From Bremia lactucae (taxonomy: Eukaryota > Oomycota > Peronosporomycetes > Peronosporales > Peronosporaceae), in assembly GCF_004359215.1 (NCBI RefSeq), contig NC_090613.1, forward strand, positions 4,381,312 to 4,439,090: a DNA stretch of 57,779 nucleotides, written 5' to 3'. The position numbers were made by a program, and so were the translations under genes. Under the pieces are notes generated by a model. The model searched no databases. It was not told where the DNA came from and saw only the letters and a list, made by a program, of their open reading frames with translations. Of the stretch, positions 39,421 through 50,229 are shown piece after piece. Within the stretch, counting starts at the first letter, position 1. Each line of letters begins with the position of its first letter.

Positions 39421-42400
39421 AAGTACGGGGGGAGTGAACGATATTCTCAACGAAGACAACTACTTGGTATGGGAGTTTAAGGCACGAATGAAGCTCGCCA
39501 AGAAGGGGCTGTTGGAGCACATCGACGCGACGAAGGCACCGTGTGAAGATGACGCTAGCGCGTCTTTATGGAAAATCAACGATATGAAAGCCTTCGCAAA
39601 CGTGTGTACGATGATCACCCCAAGTCTTCAGTCTATGGTTCGAAATGCAGAGACAACTGCAGAAGCGTGGGGGATTTTGAAGAGCTTCTTTCTTCGGAGA
39701 AGCATTCATAATCGGGTGCAGATGCGTCGCCAATTGCACGAGTTCAAGATGCAGGGAGGAAGTGTAATGGATCACTTTCTCAAGTTTGATGAGCTGTGTA
39801 TGTCAATGCAAGCCATCGGTGACGAGGTCGCGCACGATGAGCGGCTCGTGATTCTGCTTGGAAGCTTGTCTGATGAATACGATCAGATCGTCAAGATTAT
39901 CGAGAACACGAGGGACATTGATTTGTTCCAAGCTAAGGAGATGCTTCGTCGTGAATACGAAGGCATTGCTCGAAAGGAGAAGAGCGAAATCGCATTGAAA
40001 GCTACAAGAAATTTCAAGAGCAAGAGTTTTCGGTCGAAGAAAACAAGAAACAAGTTTACTGGGACGTGTTTTATATGCGGCAGAAATGGACACAAGAAAC
40101 AAGATTGCTGGAAGAATCCAGACAGGAAGAAAAGCTCTGAACAAGCGTTTACTGTGGGTGAACATAGCTCTGAAGGCAGGCTACTCGACAGTGGTGCGAG
40201 TATTCATATGGACCATACCAAGATGAGTTTGTGGAAATTAGATCGCTTAACAAGTCTGTTGGAAGCGATTGCGAATGGAGAAACAGTTTTGGCTGCTGGA
40301 ATTGGGACAATTCGTGTCATGTTGAAGAACAAGAAACCAATAAGTATTGAAGACGTGTTGTACGTTCTAGAGCTGGATCGTCGTCTCCTTTCAGTTCCTG
40401 CATTTTCTGAAAAAGGACTACATGTCATTTTTCAGAACAAAATGTGTGAGATCAGGAATGGTCAAGAAGTGGTGACTCAAGTGGCCCAAAAGGGTAAATT
40501 GTTTGTGTTGGAGTGTGATACATTGGAATTTGCAAATGCGAGTGAAGAGGTTGGCGATGGAGCCAAACCTATGAGCTCAAGTGTATGGCACGCAAGACTA
40601 GGACACTTGCCATTGAAGCCAATGAAAACTCTCGACAAGTGTGTTGGAGGATTTAAGATGCAAGATTCGCCTAATGTTGATGATGATCAAGACGAAATAT
40701 GCGAAGGGTGTGTGATAGGCAAGTCGTCAGTCAAGCCGTTTCCGAAATCCAAGTACGGTGAAGTTAAGACTACTTCACTGCTCCAAGTTATTCACAGCGA
40801 CGTGATGGGACCAATTGAGACCAAGTCGCAAGGAGGAGCAAGATTCGTGGTGACATTTTTGGATGATTATTCACGCTATGTGGTCGCACACTATATTGCA
40901 CACAAGTCAAATGTGGTGGATAAGTTCATCGAGTACAAGTCGATGATGGAAAACCAGGTAAGTACCAAGATCAAGTGTATTCGCACCGACAACGGAGGCG
41001 AGTACATTAACAAGCGATTTGAAGAAGTATGTCGAAAAGCTGGAAGATTGCATCAAGCTTCAGTACCATATTCGCCACAGCAAAATGGAATGACTGAAAG
41101 ACTAAATCGAACACTGACAGAACGAGCAAGATCGATGCTAAATTATATGCAAGCGGAAAAGGAAATGGTGGGCTGAAGCGATGAATACTGCAGTATACGT
41201 GACTAATCGAGTCACGTGCGCCTCTCACCCAACCAAGACCCCATTTGAAGTATGTTTTGGAACCAAGCCAGATCTGTCGCACGTGCGAGTGTTTGGTGCA
41301 AAAGGTTACGCACACATTGCAAAACCAAAATGTCTAAAGTTGGACAAAAAGGCATTTCGATGCATGTTTTTGGGTTACTCACACAATGTGGAGGGATATC
41401 GCGTATGGAATCTCGAGTCTGATCGCCTGGAGATCACGCGATCTGTGACTTTACAAGAGTTGCCAAGGTCCAAGTATGTGCAAGTGATTGGAGATATACA
41501 GAATGGTGATATTCAAGTTAATACACGTGTGATCATGACAATGATGACGATGGAGATGTTTTTCAATTACCAATTACTAATACTTAACGTGACGTAGAGC
41601 CGATGGTTGTAGACCAGACTGGCAACGATCAAGTCATTTCACCTCCAAGTGAATTTTAGTCTATAACTCCACGCCAGGAATTTGAGCATGAGTATGATCC
41701 TGCTTTCGATATCGATGATGTTTACATGGAGCGATACGACCTCGAGACATTGTGCCCAGAGGGGACTTGGATGTTCACACTGATTTCTCTATGGTACAAT
41801 CATCTCAATTAGATGGTCAAAATGCCTCGCTCGCGTTACCATCATCGAAATACGAAGATCAAGCTTTGGTTCCAGTCAGGACGTCTACTGTACATGGTAC
41901 ATCGCGCAGTGAGGAGCCAGAAGCTCGGGCCTCAAAGAGATATCGAATTGAGTATGAGCAAGCAAATGCAGCACTCGAAACTCCATCTACATACCAAGAT
42001 GCAACGGCGTCTCCTCAATCCAAGATGTGGAGTGATGCGATCAAGGTCGAAATCAAGGCACTGGATAACAAAAAGACATGGACTGTAGTGGAGAATTCTC
42101 CAAACAAAAAGGTGATTGGAACCAAATGGGTTTTTGCAATCAAAAGAAACGAATATGGTGATATTGAGCGGTACAAAGCTCGGCTTGTGGCGTTGGGTTA
42201 TCGTCAAACCTATGGAGTTGATTTTCACGAAACATAGTCGCCGGTTGCGAACATGAATTCTATTCGCGTCTTCCTGGCTGTGTGTTGTCATCATAGAAGG
42301 ACAATTCACCAGTATGATGTTGATACTGCGTTCCTAAATGGCGTTTTGAGCGAAGATGTAAACATTTCTACGCCTCAGGGTGTCGAAATGGACCCAGGTC

Positions 42401-43071
42401 AAGTTTTGAAGCTTAACAGAAGTTTGTATGGATTAAAACAGGCTGCTGCAACGTGGTTCAAGACAATTTCGAAGGTGTTTCGCAACATGGGTTTTGTGCC
42501 ATGTGTTTCTGACCCATGCGTCTTTGTCCGTCACGATGGAAACCTTCCGTGGATTTACATGACACTGTATGTCGATGATATGCCGATTGGAGGTACTTCT
42601 GCTAATTTAATTGACAAAGTTGCAGATGAACTTGCAAGTCATTTCAAGTTAAAGACGCTTGGCAATGTGAGATTTATTCTTGGCGTTGAGGTGGACTATA
42701 CACAGCATACAAGAAAGCTCAAGATCAGCCAAAATGCGTGCATTGACAGAATGGTCGTAAAGTTTAATCAAGTCGGAGCGAAAGTTGTTTACAACCCAAG
42801 TGTGGAAGGTCAAGTCATGCTTAAGTGCGAGAAAAAGGACCCGAAAATGGAGAATCGACCGTATCGATCTCTGGTAGGATCACTGCTATATGTGGCGTCA
42901 GGCACAAGACCTGATATTGCATTTGCAGTAGGTCGACTGAGTCGACATTTGGAAAATCCGAGTGAAGAACACTGGAATGCAGCCATTCACGCGATCCGTC
43001 AGCAATTGAGTACATTGAAAGGACGGGACAAGGGCCACAAAAATGAAGATGCAGGGACTGCTATTAAGTAG
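39413..43071 (+). pseudogene. Ty1/copia gag-pol, decayed, 3'-truncated
   Basis: The first frame (39413-41176, 587 aa) has gag, zinc knuckle C219-C222-H227-C232, protease LDSGASIHM (D259), the pre-integrase region WHARLGHLPLKPM with CEGCVIGKS, and integrase HSDVMGPIE, RTDNGGEY and PQQNGMTERLNRTL. A one-base slip near 41155-41176 shifts the WWAEAMNTAVYVTNR part into the frame at 41181-41597. Further breaks precede RT at 42000-43060 (KWVFAIKRNEYGD, FHET then a TAG stop at 42235, QYDVDTAFLNG, YVDDM). RNase H and the 3' LTR are missing. Integrase precedes RT, the defining copia order. Not active. Confidence 0.9.
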
Positions 43072-43600
43072 GTCACACACAACAAGCGCACGTGTCATCA
43101 ACCCAAAAAAAAACAAATTTACGCCGGCTAATGCCGGGATAGTGGCAAAAAATCCTCGAACTTGCTATTCATGCTTCAAGATTTGTTCTCACGAGAGTTG
43201 TGGGAATTTTTATGTAGGTACCTCGAGATAATTTTCGCACAGCAAGCAGCTTCTCGCGTGGACAGCTAAGGCGGAATCTCAATGTGGACCCGTGTTTGAT
43301 AATGAATTGTAAAAAAAGCTTCAACACCAGTATAAATGCACCGTAGTAAACATTTTGCGTCATGAGCATTGAATCTTCTTAAGAAATATGATGAATTGGT
43401 AGCAGGCCACAAAATAGCAATATACGTACTTTTTTTCAATAATCCCATTTATATCTAAAAAATCGTCCAAGTCCAATACTGTATAGGCCGGGTATGTGGC
43501 GATATCAAATTATGTAGGGTTGTAAGCCGGGGTGTGTGGTTATACCGAAAGGGGCTCCCTATAATTGTCAATATGTAATAATTTTACTTGGCAAGTCCAA
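43072..43600. other. Unassigned sequence
   Basis: Short frames only. It contains two similar phrases about 45 bases apart near 43480-43540 (GGCCGGGTATGTGG and AGCCGGGGTGTGTGG). No gene or known repeat is recognised. Confidence 0.35.
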
Positions 43601-44077
43601 TGTTACTGGTTAGGTACACTTAACGGGTAGATCAATTACCTCAATGTGAAGTAATTCGACCTGCCACTTCGGTGAGGATCACATGGTGGCCCACCCTTGT
43701 GAATTAGATGCACTTAAGTGCATTCACATTGAAAGGGGTGGCGTCTAGCGTCATCCGCGAGCTGAGTTATTCAGAACAATACGCTCGCCATGTAGGGAGC
43801 CGTGCAGGGATGCACATCTGCAGAGATGGCATCTATTCGTAGGATAAAAAGGTTTTGTTTTTAGTTTTATTAAAAATGAATCAGTCTTAAAATTCTTCCT
43901 AGGGCACAAGAAGAAGGGTAACCGATTCCGTGAGACACTTTTTTAAAATACAAGTTCGTTGGGTGAGGTCGCCACCAACTACCTCTTTGCACGTGATAGA
44001 ATACGTCAAACCGCTCCCTCGCTGCGCTTGCAGGTGTGTTCTTTGTAGTGCGAGGCCGCTTTGAAGCGCCCCCTACT
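43601..44077 (+). mobile_element. Family A LTR, inverted, solo
   Basis: Begins TGTTACTGGTTAGG and ends near GCGCCCCCTAC, in reverse orientation to the other family A LTRs. It keeps GCGTCTAGCGTCATCC and the ACCAACTACCTC and CAAACCGCT blocks. No family A internal sequence adjoins it. Confidence 0.65.
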
Positions 44078-44209
44078 ATTTGTCACCGAGAGAAGTACGA
44101 AATATTAATCTAGTAGCCAAACTGTAAGGGTGCAGCAATTTTGTTTTGGCTTGCACTTGTGTGGGACAGATGAAAACATATAAAGTGTAACGAGATGCCA
44201 CGTAAATAA

Positions 44210-44480
44210 ATAATATATTACATTATCTTTTTTAATTTAACTTTAGTTTTTAGAAAATATCCTTACCAGTTATATTTTGGCAGGAATGCGACAACTGTGT
44301 TCATTGTTGATCTAAGTCTTAAATCAACCCTGCTAATCACTGCTACACGCACGATTAGGCGGTGAGCACAAAGTGCTTAGATTAATATATTAAGGGGGTT
44401 CTCACCGCCCCATAATATTACTGATTTGAGTGTGCTGATTTCAAAATAGGTTTATAAATATTCAACAAATTAGCACAATT
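44210..44480 (+). mobile_element. Family B LTR fragment
   Basis: AAATCAACCCTGCTAATCAC and CACGATTAGGCGGTG match the conserved LTR block at 1.6 and 55.2 kb. The terminal hairpin is missing. Confidence 0.45.
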
Positions 44481-44727
44481 ATGTGAAAGCAGCCATCTTC
44501 CGAGGTAGCTACTTTGCAAAGTGTTTGACTCTTAAATTAGCTCTCTTCTGCTGCTCAAACCAGCAACGTTTGTATAAATTTTACAGGGATTAACTTTGCT
44601 TTTCCGTAAATTCACTCACCACAAACGTACTTAGCCCGCCACGCTAACAACCATTTTGATCTAGTTGCCACTCTGCGATGACTCTGAAATCGCGCCGCAG
44701 AAAGGCGCGCACAGGACATCGAAAGCT

Positions 44728-44820
44728 GAAATCCAACTACGAGCTTTGTAATTGCAATATATATATATACGCTATTGGAGCTGGAATTACCGCGGCTGCT
44801 AGCGTCAGACGTGCCCTCCA
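44728..44820 (-). pseudogene. 18S rRNA fragment (V4 entry region)
   Basis: The minus strand reads AGCAGCCGCGGTAATTCCAG, then CTCCAATAGCGTATAT, and, after an AT-repeat expansion, AAGCTCGTAGTTGGATTTC. This is the universal core just before V4 of eukaryotic 18S rRNA. Changes inside the normally invariant part (TCTGACGCTAGCAGC) and the short length show a dispersed fragment rather than an rDNA unit. Its 5' end touches the SINE pair. Confidence 0.75.
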
Positions 44821-45034
44821 CCGATCCTGGTGGTGTAGTGGTCCGCCACTCACTTCAGGAAAAAACGAAAGGTCCCGAGTTCGATATCCGGGTCCGACAA
44901 ATACTCCAAAGTATAAAGGGACGAGGTCTTGTCCTGTGCTCCAATATGTGTATATGATTAGAAATACAAGAACTAATATATCATCAATCAATTAAAGGGC
45001 ATGTCCGGTGTACCCACCAAACTCGCCTTCCAAC
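44821..45034 (+). repeat. tRNA-derived SINE, unit 1
   Basis: The head has a pol III A box (TGGTGTAGTGG) and B box (GAGTTCGATATCC), 50-60 bases apart. The body contains GTCTTGTCCTGTGC, and the tail reads TATATCATCAATCAATTAAA, GGCATGTCCGGTGTAC. The head resembles tRNA-Glu or tRNA-Gly by eye; not certain. Confidence 0.7.
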
Positions 45035-45232
45035 CCGATCCTGTTTGTGAAGCGGTCCGGCATTCAGTCCAGGACCGGGAAGTCCCGGGTTCGATACCCG
45101 AGGCTGACAAATCCTTCGACGGATAATCAGAGGTGGTCGTGTCCTGTGCATTGAAAAGATTTACATTATTAAATACGAAACTAATCATCTATTGAACAGT
45201 AAGTCCGGTGTCTTTCACCAGACTTCCCCCCC
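45035..45232 (+). repeat. tRNA-derived SINE, unit 2 (tandem to unit 1)
   Basis: Starts with the same CCGATCCTG 214 bases later. It has a better-preserved B box and T-stem (TCCCGGGTTCGATACCCGAG), then GTCGTGTCCTGTGC, AATCATCTATTGAACA and AAGTCCGGTGTCTTTCACC. It matches unit 1 over its whole length. Confidence 0.72.
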
Positions 45233-45604
45233 AATTGATTTCACCTTTACTGTCATCAGTGTGGGTTTGTAAGTACTGAGACATTATCAGTGTAGGTTAG
45301 CTAGTACTGAGGTATTACTGAGGCAGTACTAGCTAACCTACCGTGGCAAAAGTGAAGGTGAGGTACCACCGGTGTACTGACGAGCAAAGAAAGGTCTTAA
45401 AGTAGCTTAAAAGTCTTAGCTACTAAGAGATCGGTACCAAGGAAGGCTTGGTACTAAGGAAAACGGGATGTTTTAATAAATATAATCTTCTGCAATACGA
45501 TCTTCTTTTTCTATTTACTGATTATAATATATTAATCTCAAACTATAGTGTAGCGCCTCCTTGCGCACCGCCTTATCGTCTCTAGTAACGATTAGCAGTG
45601 TTGA
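45233..45604 (-). mobile_element. Family B LTR fragment with a large U5 hairpin
   Basis: Contains CTTAGCTACT, GCGCACCGCCTTATCGT and the U5 palindrome GTAGGTTAGCTAGTACTG (45292-45309) with its perfect complement at 45324-45341. The rest of the LTR is cut off by the family A pol sequence at about 45605. Confidence 0.6.
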
Positions 45605-47500
45605 TTCTATCTTGCCATTCTAAGCGAGAGATGCGGTGATTTATTCCGTATAAATCACATATGGTTTGGTGTACTCGAAACTTAACAAGAGCGTACTCAA
45701 TTGGAAGTAGCTCCGTGTCATGCACAGAGCAATTAATTCCGCACCCTCCAATAGCCAGGACTGATAAGAATATGACAAGTTCAACTTCGGCGTCATCGTT
45801 CTGCACGAGCGCGCTGCCGATTACAGAATTGCTTGCATCACAGACGAAGGAAAAGGGTTTACCCGCGTCTAGCCATATCGAATCCGGTGCATCTACAAGA
45901 GATTGCTTCATTGATGTGAACGCATCTACTTGTTCTTTTCTCCAGACCCATTCTGCGTCCCTTTTAAGAAAGTCAGACAAGGGCTTAATTCGCTCTTCAT
46001 AACTCTTGCTGTACAATTAGCGAGCGTTAGGAATCGGCGCAGATTCTTCATGTGTCGTGGGATTGACCATTCCGACCATTCCTTTGCAAACTTTAACTTG
46101 TCTGAGTCTGCTCGTACACCTTGTGTACCTACGATGCAGCTTAGCACAGGTATCTCGGAACCCCTATGAGGAACGTTGCAAGTTGACGACCAATTGAGCG
46201 TCACCTAGTCTTTAAAAGAGTGTCCAACCCCAAATGGCTCTAGTGCGACACTATTTCACTCAGCACGTCCTTGGCTCTGCTGTTCACGAATACATCGTCA
46301 AAGTAATGAAGCGCGTAAGCACTGTGCTGACGCATCACATGGGCCACCACTCGGTTGAATGTCGCCGACGCGGTTTTGAATTCATGGTGCACCACAAGCC
46401 ACCCCCACAGCATATATCTTCGGAGGCGCGACTGCCTCGTGATTCTTTCCTTCATCAAGTTCGGAAAGTAACTGATCCGACGACTTCTCCGGGAGCTTAA
46501 CTATCTCCTCAGCAGATTTCAAGACGTGCTGGAGCACCTCAACTGAGGATGCCTCCGAAATTTTGTCTTCGACAGCCTCGAACATCTCGTGCCCGTCCCT
46601 TTTTACTGGGACTGATCCAAAGGTCACTCGTTTTGACGTATCTTTGATCGTCCTTATTAGTCGAATACTCGTTTTCGAGTCACCACAACCTTTGAATGGG
46701 AAGCGGGCATTGTTCTCTCTGCTAACGCACCTCTTCCAACCGCCAGGCACCAGGCTCTAGGCTCTGTGCCGGTTCTTGCGACAATTGACGTCTTGCCAGC
46801 TCCATATTCACTGCCGCAGGCTCTCGGCTCTGTGCAGGACAATTGAACGCGTGACTTCTTGTCGTCGTCTTATTCACTACACTAGTATTTCCGAGCTGGG
46901 TAGGACTTCGTGTACCTGACTTCGTGTCGGTACACTTCAACTACACCAGGCTCTAGACTTTAAGTAGGACCGGGAGACGTTTGACATCCTGTCAACGCAC
47001 CCTCAACTCGGTTGGACACGGCATCAGTTGCATTAGCCTCTCGCAGAATTACATCCTTTTCGGTCTACAGTTAGAGTTATCAAGTGTGCGTGTACACCAG
47101 TCTATCCATGGTTGGTGTCTTGCCAACCGTGGCATGCCTAGGATGAGGTCATACGGACTCTACATACCTAGCACTGTGAACTTCTCTTCACAAGAGAAGT
47201 CACTAAACTGAAGTTGAGTTCTACCTGAACTCCCTCAGACTTAACGAGCGCGCCGTTCGCTAAACGAACGGTCGCATCATTTCGCTTGCCAACCTGGCAC
47301 AGCGACTAATTCATCGCCGATCTCTGTTTAGAGCCGCGAGTTTCACAAATTCAGCGATGCAACGAATCCACAAGAAGGGTCATCTCATGGTCATAGCCTC
47401 GTACTTGAGCGCTAAAGGCCAGCAGAGTTGAGGCCAGATTTTTGGAACCTAAGGGACTATGTTATCCACTCGTTCGATAACTTTAAAATCAAAGCAGCCA
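45605..47500 (-). pseudogene. Family A Ty3 pol (protease to RNase H), decayed
   Basis: Minus strand, left to right in reverse gene order: RNase H (YEERIKPLSDFLKRDAEWVW, FSFVCDASNSVIGSALVQ, VHDTELLPIEYALVKFRVH), the RT-RNase H connection (VGTQGVRADSDKLKFAKEW), RT (ATFNRVVAHVM, HYFDDVFVNSRA; YFDD active site), and near 47.1 kb a protease-RT linker (GMPRLARHQPWI). Between 46.38 and 46.75 kb an acidic helical segment has no assigned role. Frame breaks throughout. Integrase is missing, cut by the family B LTR. Confidence 0.7.
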
Positions 47501-48174
47501 TAGAGTCCGCGTCAGTAAAGCATTCGTCCCTACTGCGCTACTGCACTTCTTGAGCCCTCAGAAATCGATGGAGAGCTCATGCGTCGTGCAAGCTGGTTCT
47601 TGCCATCCCCTTCGTATAGGAAGCCTTCTTGCTGGGCGACTTGGCACCAGCAGAAAATCTGGCATAGCAGCGAGCCATTATATGACCGCGCTTGCCGCCC
47701 TTGTACCAGACCACGCCTACAGTGCCCTACTCCATAGCAGTGTATCCAACTTATCGGCCTACGGTTAATTTTAAGCTGTCGCCGAGGCACTGCTATCGAT
47801 TTGCTCCTCAAGTAAGACAATTTAAATTGCCTCTTTCATCGTCGACGGCACTTTTCTGAAAAGACCTGTCAAGATGGGCCACGCCTTAGTCCGTTCACAA
47901 ACGTGGGCACCTAAATGTGCTTCGGAATCGGACCTACGGTAATGGATGCCGTCAGCGAGCGCATCTCTTGCACATACTCTTACACGACACTCTTACACGA
48001 CACCATCCGGCTGTCGTCCTTGATGAGCTGCGCGACACCGCATTTCTCCACGCCAGCCAGTCTACAAATCGTGCGCTGCAGTTCCATCGATCTTGGGCGG
48101 GTCGATTAGATCGGGCCTCAGCTGATGCTGCCGGACAGAGGGCATTTCAACAGTCCTGTTGAGACCCTCGCTAC
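47501..48174 (-). pseudogene. Family A gag, internally deleted
   Basis: Matches 1-470 and 55.8-56.3 kb on the same strand (the TTTCTGAAAAGACCTGTC region, PIPEHI-type sequence, DPPKFDG-type start). About 130 bases of the capsid core are missing near 47985. The 47.65-47.72 kb part corresponds to the CCHC region. Confidence 0.6.
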
Positions 48175-48498
48175 TCGTTTTCTCGTGCGCACTTGTTTTC
48201 AAGGAAGTAGTTTCAATACTGATTTATATTTAATAAAATTAGATACAACACATGTTTATACAATCAATTGATGCCAACTCTGCAGATGTGCATCTCTACA
48301 TGGCGAAGTATTGTTCTGAATACCTCAGCTTGCAGAAGATGCTATACGTCATCCTTTTCAATTTGAATGCATCTTTACGCGTCATATACACAAGAGTAGG
48401 TCACTATGTAAACCTCATGTTAATTTTCTTCCCATGAAGTAATTGACCTCCCCGTTAAAGTACTTAACGGGTAACAATTAGGTAGCTAGCCCGTGATA
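48175..48498 (-). mobile_element. Family A LTR remnant
   Basis: AAGGAAGTAGTTTCAATACTGATTTATATTTAA and the TACGTCATCC, ACACAAGAGTAGGTCACTATG blocks match 20.1-20.35 kb and 1.0-1.36 kb. The R/U5 half is deleted. Unassigned sequence (48499-48686) follows up to the family B LTR. Confidence 0.6.
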
Positions 48499-48686
48499 TA
48501 AATGCCGATGTCTCAACTCCATTATTGACACAATATAAAAAAAATCCATACAGCACTAAACAACGACAAAGTATATAAATTGTCAGATCCAGCAGACTAA
48601 GGTGAGGGTACCTGTCGCATCCTTACCAAATCTTAAAATGTTGGCGGATGGTACATTAATACGTACTACTGCTGACACTGCCAATA

Positions 48687-48992
48687 CTGTAACGGGCTGT
48701 CCCATTGCATAAATATTATTTCCCATACGAGAAAATAATTAAAAAATACTTTTATTTTCTTTTAAGTTTTAGTAGTAGATCAAAAATCGTTACGTAGGAA
48801 TTAAATACAGTTTTACTTTTTCTTCTAATCTAAAGCCTTATAATTAACCTTTAGTAGCTAAGACTTCTTAGCTACTTCGAATCTTCCTCTGCACGTCGTG
48901 CACATGAAGTAGTCGAGGCGCCTCACCTTTACTTAAATCAGTGTAGGTTGACTAGTAATATTATCAGTACTAGCATAGAATGCTCCGTTACA
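48687..48992 (+). mobile_element. Family B 5' LTR (306 bp, internally deleted)
   Basis: TGTAACGGGCTGTCCCATTGCA to GCTCCGTTACA. It lacks the GACACGATTG block found in other copies. Primer-binding site follows two bases later. Confidence 0.75.
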
Positions 48993-48994
48993 CC

Positions 48995-49010
48995 TGGTAG
49001 CACTTCGTAG
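48995..49010 (+). promoter_or_regulatory. Primer-binding site of the plus-strand family B element
   Basis: TGGTAGCACTTCGTAG, same as at 26325-26340 and 57412-57427. Confidence 0.75.
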
Positions 49011-50160
49011 TCTGCTCAACGGCCAGGTATTTAAAACCCGGCGCAGGCATACGTTTACGCCACGTGCCGAATTCAGGGCTCGAGCCGAGCTCCAGGGTTT
49101 GAAGCAGGGCAAGGGTGACCTACACACTAATACCCAGCATATACACGATACCTGGTCAATTGTATCGTGAGTCATCGAATTGACGAACAAACACAGGTAA
49201 CTGTGTTAATTAAAAGTCTTGAAGATATACGACCAAAATAATCAAAGGTTCATGAAGCTTGAGCCTTAAGGCCCAAAATTTGGCATGTCCGGCTAAGTTG
49301 GAAATGCCAATCCACCTTCGTCGCATCAGTGATGATGCGACGAATTTCACTGGCGTCGTCTAATTGGACGAACCATCTTAGTAGGGAGTCACCTTCGACT
49401 GGCTTAAACTTAGAATATTGTGCCTTTAAGTTTTCGGGTTGACGTAAAAGCGTCGGCCGCTAGGACCTTGTCAATGCTGCTGTATCAAGAGTTCCAACTG
49501 TTGAGCGCCTGTTTTCTCAATTACTCCGCGTGTTGAAAGCCTTGTTGGTGAAGCAACGCTACCTTTTCCCGGGCCCCGTCGAGTTGATGTTGTATGAAAT
49601 CGGCTATAACTGCATGCTGCTCATATCTATTCAGAGTTACCAGCATGGTGTTAACGGCTGGCCCGCCTTCGACCGAACTCATGCGCGCGATCGCTCTTTA
49701 TTCGAGGTCGCCCAAATAAGTAAACATTTCACGTGTTGCGTGAAATGTTTCTTCATCCAGAAAATTCTATGTTGGATGGAACGTGTGTTAGCTTGTACTA
49801 GAGTCGCTCGACCAAGCGATCTCTATAGCGGAACTGGATGGCTTCATTTTAAACAGGCTTTCGTCCATTCTGGAGCTTAGCCTCTTCCGAGACGACAACA
49901 AAACCGAGGTCCAAACCCATGGACCTCTTGTATCTGGAAAGCAAGAAACCTCGCTTTCAAGTCACAAACGATTGCAAAAATACAATCGCTGTCAAAAGAC
50001 GGGACACTACGCCTATGAGTGTAATGATCCACGCCCATTGCGTAGAAACACACGCAAAACTTTCGACCTCCCTTAGAATAGCGGAGGACGCGAATCCGAC
50101 GCTATTCCGAAATCGCAACGGCGAGAAGGATCGTGAGAAAAACGGTTGGGGTCAGTAGGC
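49011..50160 (+). pseudogene. Family B gag with an inverted internal block
   Basis: 49020-49210 and 49840-50150 match the minus-strand gag at 25.1-25.68 kb in the correct (plus) sense, including a zinc-knuckle relic CQKTGHYAYEC near 50.0 kb. The block at about 49215-49770 instead matches 25.65-26.16 kb in the opposite sense: it holds the gag start region encoded on the minus strand. So the 5' part of gag is inverted and the gene cannot be expressed. Confidence 0.65.
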
Positions 50161-50229
50161 ACGGAGCGCGCTACTGATACAGCAGCTTCGGGCGACAGTT
50201 GCTCTTCATACGCAAAAGTTGTGGGTAAA

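Noticed and set aside
44612..44995. Short protein-like frames on both strands
   Set aside because: They are read from the 18S rRNA fragment and the SINE head; the nucleotide matches explain them.
44821..45232. Functional tRNA genes
   Set aside because: A and B boxes are present but no closed acceptor stem or clean anticodon arm forms, and the shared long tail shows they are SINEs.
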